From an uncultured Bacilli bacterium (GTDB lineage: Bacteria; Bacillota_I; Bacilli_A; RF39; UBA660), in the NCBI GenBank assembly GCA_947589165.1, contig CANQCH010000008.1:1-19769 (forward strand): DNA of 19,769 nt, in the 5' to 3' direction. The stretch's first letter is position 1. Each line of letters begins with the position of its first letter. Position numbers and translations under genes: made by a program. Below, piece by piece: positions 16,301-19,769 of the stretch. The notes under the pieces were generated by a model, which was not told the origin of the DNA, searched no databases, and saw only the letters and a program-made list of their open reading frames with translations.

Positions 16301-17747
16301 AACCTTATTTAATAACATGCATTTGTTTATCCTTGATAAACGGAATACGAAAAATATCGATGGATCAGGAGTATATAATAATCCTTATTCAACGACAGAA
16401 CCATTCCATAAAAATTTTGATGAAATTCTAGGAATATGGCCAGCAGCAGCCGGGAATAATGCGGCAGCTTGGGGTTATTATATTGAAATGCAAGTGGCTG
16501 GGGTTTTAGATAGTACTTTAGCAACGGATGGGACTTTGGATCAAGGTCATGTTACCTTTAAAACCTTAACGCATGAATCCGCTCATAACTTAGATGATCG
16601 CCTATTCTTTAAAAATAATGGGCAAAGAGGTGGCGGCGAAGATTATGCTGATGCTTTCTTGATGCAATCATTTGAAAAATTTGGCATTGTCATGAATTTA
16701 TCCATTAACTTTGATTTAGCCAAATTAAATGCCAAAAATCAAGCAGTCGGTTCTAACTTAACGCCAGAACGGATTAATACCGAAGCTAAAATTTCCGATT
16801 TCTATAAGAAAGCTTTTGAAGCTATTTATACAGTAGATTATTTAGAAGCTCAAGCCTTCTTACAATTAACGAGTGAAGAACAAGCTAAACTAGCAATTCA
16901 AATTGATTATCCAAACGCGGAAAAAGTAGTCAAATTTAAAGATAGCGATGGCAAAGAATATACGGAATACGTTGATGGTAATAACGAAAAACAACCATTG
17001 GTTAGTCAAAAATATAAAGATGATCCATATGCGCAAAATGCGGCTTATTCTTTAACCCGATATACTAAATTAAATTTAGTTGATGGTTTTGACTTTAGTA
17101 AATTACAAACTATTGATGATTTAATTGAGCAAAAAATTATGTTGTATCCAAATAAAGAAGGCGTAACTACTTTAGGTCCTGGTCATTATGGCGGTGAAGG
17201 TTATAATGTAGCGCACTGGTATCAACCACATAATGATTATGGATTCCCTGATTCTTATTCTTTCAAATGGATTTCTTATGAAATGTTAGGTTATGCGGGT
17301 TATACTAATGGCTTCATTGAATACGCAAGTAATACGAATACCGTTAAAAGACAATTTTATTCTAGCTTAGATGCCCCGATTAATAAAGATAATGGTCATT
17401 TAGCTTTAACGACAGTTAATTACAAAAGCGATGCTTCAGCTTTAAATACGATTACAAAGGGTGAATTTACCGACTTTGATGAATACAAAAAAGCTCGTTT
17501 CGCGGAAATTGCTAAGAATCTAGATTATTTAAATCAAGTAATCAATGCTAAAACTTATGTGCAAAAATTCTATGATGCTTTAAAATTAGACGCTTCTGAT
17601 AGTAAGACGGCCATTAGCTTAGCTAATAGTACCGAAGTCCGTTACCAAATATATAGCACTTTAAAAAATGAAACGAATGATTTTTTAGGTGATGTCTATA
17701 TGAAGGAATGGCAACAAGACGCTAAAGATTTAAAAGTATCTAAATAA
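10329..17747 (+). CDS. Giant cell-surface zinc metallopeptidase, M26 (IgA1 protease/Zmp) family, with cohesin-like and dockerin-like segments
   Basis: This 2472-residue protein has a signal peptide (cut likely after Ala25, VLA|KK) and a cohesin-like beta domain (about 28-155). Two membrane helices follow (about 186-205 and 214-234), joined by basic GRKKGK, so the rest is extracellular. Two dockerin-like calcium loops (DVNNDGVKDYND at 242-253, DTNNDGKVDIED at 304-315) flank an Asn/Thr/Pro linker. Four beta-rich units of about 200-230 residues are marked by the GDYDLD-type motif near 494, 714, 944 and 1147. A Gly-rich GLUG/beta-helix-like region spans about 1320-1530. The C-terminal peptidase has HESAH at 2082-2086 with Glu2104 as probable third zinc ligand, then a WYQPHNDYGFPDSYSFKW segment typical of M26. 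M26 enzymes cleave host IgA1 or mucosal glycoproteins; the substrate here is unknown. Streptococcal members also have an N-terminal two-helix anchor, but with LPxTG, absent here. AAGGGAG (10312-10318) supports the start. Confidence 0.9.
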   Translation: MNKKVKYLIYVFLVMIFIWPMSVLAKKGIVLELDKTDLTIGDEVVVRATTTEKLDSYALIATLKYDQNVFQKIDDTNFTIGTNTSISYNARNNKFGIINKTGEIAADGELFSVRLKVKEKANVGNTSIALTNISSSNGNNLEEYDIASAKVLITRDAVAGEEIPTDKDTVITADPENSVKTFSNVPIIIGASFIAVALLGYILIYNAKGRKKGKLFGGMIALEAVTIVTIGALLITNYHKKDVNNDGVKDYNDAEEIIKYLIDIEGTKEESETNNNNGNNQQKPTTNSNNSTDKPASKPNDKYDTNNDGKVDIEDAGDVTEDVTKNIKVKLKEQNDQKEYYLEKGLVAINFKAEITPNEFTITKVKVADKFYDVTLSDGVYELLLNTPTKAGKWEFTISEVLLSNGKTFKTNLKITREVLKTRPYVNNINLDDGKGTLSFNLVDEEGAFIKGSAAIYDGDEEIKHQEITAAGAMSFKDIPINEDKTYELVVVGDYDLDSRLDQLNNYYENETIISHNFVTGGHYDFSLTDASITDVVEPDEIPIITFKSSNVHQALVESAKITNDDKKTSTYQISQIKENTYETQLIGADLTPGQHTISLDSVRLDTLKTFENNKDYQTNTLTYTVVRKAPKVEEMNLVDHREAQEIEATFKLNDPHQAVSRLVVALVDSTNKIASQKEYTQDELRALTSDIFKVSLAYNNSTDGVYKVVVYADYALTDKYYYTNINIGEKDILSPKDITIRDMYLINKNNVKVDSPYVTKGDSTMAIAMEIVIGDGIKNYRAYGGISYITINGLNCPISTLKTPDKNNGAYLIKVLVNMPKEAGVYELKANRLQLSNNAYYHIYSDYFAFAEKSLTIEVLKDKPQVNNLKIVEEDYAHGEVTFAFDVTLDAKASSKDNSFISGSLMLGNENGDPSTIYDAGANRVTFTNVQTDEALDLVFKANFDLDTNTLTQDENEFTEEIFQTKYTLLNQEDYQDVTVTNGTINKNYFEKNEKIKLHFDLDGKFKELGMEAQKVVINNAEYALTKTSDGYEVIMDGYHSYGQKELTITDVIFDYGRKVNLNESYTFRAEILKDVVKLNNLEYTIDDDNIKITFSAVDPDASFVKANIIITDEEGKTVYNNSYKSEITIPRATNTLRYFVKVIGDYDRDIEKTVASANYHANITLLDEIISLDQNNIELKDIMDINLYKLSNDGIYDEITRIDEITPQELKRNLDAYFVEVVMENLPSIRARIKEVVEKDNQLYLVLDFTYVTQEGKVKTNDIRINFGEINEKGIAKNEFHPETALTKLLAELNNNQDVTLKQNYDFAKIDVEGLVYVESYSGSLDGNGFTIKNLNKPLFNKLTGEVKNLNIINATFDGNGHGALANYTENAVVTKVLADKITRTSGGNGQTGGLLGSTVSTKIDSCRATNVIINAGGYEQQNGLLIGSTNGGIDTSIVTNCYAEGRINGGFNFTSGFIGECKSTTVKNNYVKVTAGGHAAGFGAAWLDKNSVYENNISIAFGTGTTMIGNSKTRLNNYFYVNKEAQDSDGVKVITEAEINDSLFLEKANFDPSIWYIKDVSIDNLPVFQSEKKSVLNDTSSTEYQREKENIYQNLTKLMPYYDSNKIISLGNKITDSNLVNKTIKHILPLDQTGNLVTYLTNNDVRKITKLRVVFTDKSKIDYQVKYDKTYDMVATYRILDLGLDYNYRNYVIDANSQIVSNLTNYLQNLDYTTNLDILTTNNDSRIYKDFYNEVTRQELKEFVLKYLANSNYSNTTNDRTINDYLEREVKKNQALEKALYTYNYFRRFYDVEIGNMKLYDFMMFDMQEFNQELTPSKVTELFFSDKSGANFSTNLTSSKYASIFGSYTKLNDLADFLEYMVKEFSDEDDMARWVKSQFKGILVELPILDHPEIQYTLWDHFKNLDKSYPNGYLGHWSHEFILPILTLPENAAYIISCPVEFIIGSQRTYMSDPTDAQQVADFQVKLNSYTTRLQTYFTTAYGILNDKTLFNNMHLFILDKRNTKNIDGSGVYNNPYSTTEPFHKNFDEILGIWPAAAGNNAAAWGYYIEMQVAGVLDSTLATDGTLDQGHVTFKTLTHESAHNLDDRLFFKNNGQRGGGEDYADAFLMQSFEKFGIVMNLSINFDLAKLNAKNQAVGSNLTPERINTEAKISDFYKKAFEAIYTVDYLEAQAFLQLTSEEQAKLAIQIDYPNAEKVVKFKDSDGKEYTEYVDGNNEKQPLVSQKYKDDPYAQNAAYSLTRYTKLNLVDGFDFSKLQTIDDLIEQKIMLYPNKEGVTTLGPGHYGGEGYNVAHWYQPHNDYGFPDSYSFKWISYEMLGYAGYTNGFIEYASNTNTVKRQFYSSLDAPINKDNGHLALTTVNYKSDASALNTITKGEFTDFDEYKKARFAEIAKNLDYLNQVINAKTYVQKFYDALKLDASDSKTAISLANSTEVRYQIYSTLKNETNDFLGDVYMKEWQQDAKDLKVSK

Positions 17748-17782
17748 AAAAATGTTTCTCTTTATTGAGAAACATTTTTTTT
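17748..17782 (+). terminator. Intrinsic terminator of the M26 gene
   Basis: AAAAATGTTTCTC (17748-17760) pairs perfectly over 13 bases with GAGAAACATTTTT (17767-17779) around a 6-base loop, and the T-run continues to 17782. It begins immediately after the stop codon. Confidence 0.93.
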
Positions 17783-17838
17783 GTTTAAAATTTGCTTATT
17801 TTTAAAGCTAAATTATAGATAATGGATAATAAAATCTA

Positions 17839-17867
17839 TTGAATTTTTGCATATAATTTATTAAAAT
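17839..17867 (+). promoter_or_regulatory. Upstream promoter candidate for the stalk protein and signal peptidase operon
   Basis: TTGAAT (17839-17844), a 17-base spacer, and TAAAAT (17862-17867). It is weaker than the promoter at 17888-17916 and may be an alternative start. Confidence 0.35.
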
Positions 17868-17887
17868 TAAATAAATTGTATTTTCCC

Positions 17888-17916
17888 TTGCAATTTTGGT
17901 ATTAAAAAAGTATAAT
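17888..17916 (+). promoter_or_regulatory. Main promoter of the stalk protein and signal peptidase operon
   Basis: TTGCAA (17888-17893), exactly 17 bases, then a perfect TATAAT (17911-17916). Transcription would start near 17923, just ahead of the GGAGAGAG ribosome binding site (17933-17940) and the ATG at 17947. Confidence 0.75.
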
Positions 17917-17946
17917 AATTTTTCAAAGTGATGGAGAGAGTTAAAT

Positions 17947-19167
17947 ATGAAAGAAACCAAAAAAAGAATTTTAGCTTATATTTCGGCGGTTATTGTTTTT
18001 ATTAGTGGTTTAACCATAGCGAATGGTTGTAAAAATGAAGGCAGTGAAGCAAAAATTGAAAAAAGCACGGAAATAAGTGAATTAGACTTAGAATTCGAAG
18101 AAGATCCGGATGATATTTTAGATTTTGATCAAGAAGAAGCAATGAAAAAAGATAAACAATGTCAAAAAGAAGAAATTATAGAACGGCGAAAAAAGATATT
18201 AATAAAAAAAATATGCGATATTATAATCAACATTTTAAAAAGATTTCGTTGCCTTTTTAGAAATAATTATGAAATTATGTTAAATGCTGGTGATACTGGT
18301 AAGGAAGTAATTATGGTAACTGAAAAGCCTGTTGCAACACCAAATAATCAATCCGCTGTTGTGACCGTTACTCCTACAAAGAAACCTCAGCCAACAAAAA
18401 AACCGACTCCAACAAGTAAACCAAGTACCACTCCAACTCCTGCAACTACACCAAAGCCTACAGCGACACCTGTCCCAGCAACACCAAAGCCTACAGCGAC
18501 ACCTGTCCCAGCAACACCAAAGCCTACAGCAACGCCGGTACCAACTGCGACGCCCACGCCAACTGCAACAGTAAAACCGACAGCAACACCTACGCCAACG
18601 GCAACACCTCATGTGCATGTCTTTAGTGAATGGGCAAGCTTAGATGATACTTTAGAACAAAGAACTTGTGACTGCGGGGTATCCGAAACAAGATCACATC
18701 AATATAATCCAATTAATACTGCGTATACTTCTAATAGCAATGGAACGCATAATCAAGTAGTAACTAAACAATGTTCTCAATGCGGTCATCAAATTTCCGA
18801 AACGACCGTTTTAGCTTGTAGCATGGGTTCATGGCAAAACAATGGTAGTTATGGCGAAATTTGTTATTGTAGTGCCTGCGGTTATTCGGATACAAGAAGT
18901 CATACAACTAGTTCTTGGGAAGAAAATTTAGCCGATAAAAGTTTGGGCTGTTATGATGTGGTAACTTCTTGTTCTACCTGTGGTTATACAACCAGAACAA
19001 CTAGACCTCATCAAATGTATACCACCTACGAAGATGAATATGGTCGCGACCAAGCTTGCTCAAGACCAGGCTGTGGTTATACGACATCAGTTAACTTTGA
19101 TCCTGCCAGCGCGGATTTAGAACCAAGTATGATATTAAAAAAAGTAAAAGATGAAAAAGGGAGATAG
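17947..19167 (+). CDS. Surface protein with Pro/Thr stalk and cysteine (CxxCG-type) repeats
   Basis: A 406-residue protein of unknown function. It starts with KETKKR and a hydrophobic segment ending in IANGC, so Cys28 may be lipidated, or the segment may serve as a signal or membrane anchor. Next come an acidic stretch (about 40-65) and a basic, Ile-rich stretch (about 68-100). A Pro/Thr/Ala stalk (about 125-222) contains TPKPTATPVPA repeats. The C-terminal 180 residues hold repeated motifs such as TCDCG, QCSQCGHQ, YCSACGYSDTRSH, SCSTCGYTT and CSRPGCGYTT, each spaced by H or W residues. Such Cys/His pairs could bind zinc or form disulfides. No sortase signal lies at the C-terminus. It ends three bases before a SipW-type signal peptidase gene, so the two form an operon and the peptidase may process it or a partner encoded downstream. 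Confidence 0.8.
   Translation: MKETKKRILAYISAVIVFISGLTIANGCKNEGSEAKIEKSTEISELDLEFEEDPDDILDFDQEEAMKKDKQCQKEEIIERRKKILIKKICDIIINILKRFRCLFRNNYEIMLNAGDTGKEVIMVTEKPVATPNNQSAVVTVTPTKKPQPTKKPTPTSKPSTTPTPATTPKPTATPVPATPKPTATPVPATPKPTATPVPTATPTPTATVKPTATPTPTATPHVHVFSEWASLDDTLEQRTCDCGVSETRSHQYNPINTAYTSNSNGTHNQVVTKQCSQCGHQISETTVLACSMGSWQNNGSYGEICYCSACGYSDTRSHTTSSWEENLADKSLGCYDVVTSCSTCGYTTRTTRPHQMYTTYEDEYGRDQACSRPGCGYTTSVNFDPASADLEPSMILKKVKDEKGR
18448..18546 (+). repeat. 33-base tandem repeat in the Pro/Thr stalk
   Basis: Units at 18448-18480 and 18481-18513 are identical, each encoding TPKPTATPVPA. A third copy at 18514-18546 diverges in its second half. Degenerate PTATP-type units continue on both sides. 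Identical neighbouring units can slip in replication and so change stalk length without breaking the frame. Confidence 0.9.
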
Positions 19168-19170
19168 AAA

Positions 19171-19769
19171 ATGGAAAATAAAAGTAGTAAAAAATGGTAT
19201 CAAAAAATAAGTAATTGGTTAATTATTGTTGCTTGTGTAATCTTAATTCCAATTTTGTTAATTAATTTATGGATTATTATTCAATCTTATACAAATAAAG
19301 ATAAAATTCCTAGTGTTTTTGGTTATAAGCCATTTATCGTTTTATCCGGTTCTATGGAAACGAAGATTCATAAAGGGGACTTAATTATTACCAAAATAAT
19401 TGAACCAGAAGCCTTAAAAATTGATGATATTATTGCCTTTCGGGAACATGAAGATAATACGGTCATTACGCATAGAATTATTGATATCATCGAAAATGAA
19501 GGTAAAACATATTTTATAACTAAAGGTGATAACAATAATACCCAAGATCAAAATTTAGTTGAATTAAATGATGTAGAAGGTATTTATGTTTTAAGAATTC
19601 CCGGTATAGGTAGTATTATGAATAGTTTATCTGAACCTACCACCATTATTATTGTTTTATTAGGAATTACTTTAATCTTTGTCATTGGTTTTGTTATTGC
19701 GAATAAAAAACAAAGAGATTTAGAACGTCAAGAATTTTTAGAATTTAAGAAAATGCAAGAAGAAAAAGC
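19171..19769 (+). CDS. Signal peptidase I, SipW/archaeal (ER) type (3' end outside window)
   Basis: The frame is open for 199 residues and runs off the window. An N-terminal membrane helix (about 16-38) precedes VLSGSMETKIHKGDLIIT, with catalytic Ser61 in the SGSM box. VITHRIIDI gives His101, in place of the Lys of ordinary bacterial signal peptidases. TKGDNNNTQD gives Asp120. The Ser-His spacing of 40 and His-Asp spacing of 19 match those I recall for SipW. A second membrane helix (about 172-195) is followed by a basic and acidic cytoplasmic tail. SipW-type enzymes process dedicated secreted substrates such as TasA-like matrix proteins, often encoded next to them. AAAGGGAG upstream and a three-base gap from the stalk protein gene indicate co-translation. 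Its natural substrate may be that protein or one encoded downstream. Confidence 0.92.
   Translation, partial: MENKSSKKWYQKISNWLIIVACVILIPILLINLWIIIQSYTNKDKIPSVFGYKPFIVLSGSMETKIHKGDLIITKIIEPEALKIDDIIAFREHEDNTVITHRIIDIIENEGKTYFITKGDNNNTQDQNLVELNDVEGIYVLRIPGIGSIMNSLSEPTTIIIVLLGITLIFVIGFVIANKKQRDLERQEFLEFKKMQEEK

Noticed and set aside
10329..17747. LPxTG sortase motif in the M26 protein
   Set aside because: I looked before the two membrane helices and at the C-terminus and found none.
18280..18618. Minus-strand open frame rich in Cys, Arg and Trp
   Set aside because: It is the antisense of the Pro/Thr repeat stalk. Its odd composition follows from the repeat and it has no ribosome binding site.
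1..19769. CRISPR array, insertion sequence, integrase or phage genes
   Set aside because: No regularly spaced direct repeats, transposase, integrase or phage structural proteins were seen on either strand.

Overview
The window is AT-rich (roughly 30% GC by eye), densely coded DNA with AAGGAGG-type ribosome binding sites and mostly TAA/TAG stops. Gene content (YtrA-type GntR regulator, heterodimeric ABC exporter, CwlJ/SleB-type hydrolase, SipW-type signal peptidase, streptococcal-type M26 peptidase) points to a low-GC Gram-positive, probably an uncultured host-associated member of the Bacilli or a relative of Erysipelotrichia/Mollicutes. That placement is inferred. Tryptophan is encoded by TGG, the only tRNA is tRNA-Trp(CCA), and long frames contain no internal TGA, so the standard code applies.

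Region 1 (1-5461): the 3' end of a membrane protein, probably an ABC-2 type permease, overlaps a small GntR regulator. A promoter and an attenuator-like hairpin follow, then two overlapping genes for a heterodimeric ABC exporter with one degenerate ATP site, closed by a strong terminator. The second exporter subunit carries a large insert of about 190 residues between its first two membrane helices.

Region 2 (5500-7255): three co-directional small genes. They are an unrecognised protein, a DNPH1/Rcl-like deoxynucleotide N-hydrolase and a four-cysteine protein whose ribosome binding site lies in a hairpin. They converge on a minus-strand CwlJ-like cell wall hydrolase (7252-7674).

Region 3 (7770-10222): a secreted protein ending in a two-helix TrbC/VirB2-like segment, then tRNA-Trp with its own promoter and terminator-like hairpins, then a putative lipoprotein of unknown function.

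Region 4 (10329-19769): the surface module. A 2472-residue protein combines a signal peptide, a cohesin-like domain, a two-helix membrane hairpin, two dockerin-like calcium loops, four long beta-rich repeats, a GLUG/beta-helix-like region and a C-terminal M26 (IgA1 protease/Zmp family) zinc peptidase. After a terminator and one or two promoters comes a probable operon of a Pro/Thr-stalk, cysteine-repeat surface protein and a SipW-type signal peptidase that runs off the window.

The most unusual items are the cohesin-membrane-dockerin-M26 architecture with no visible sortase signal, the stalk/cysteine-repeat protein paired with its own SipW-type peptidase, and the orphan TrbC-like protein.
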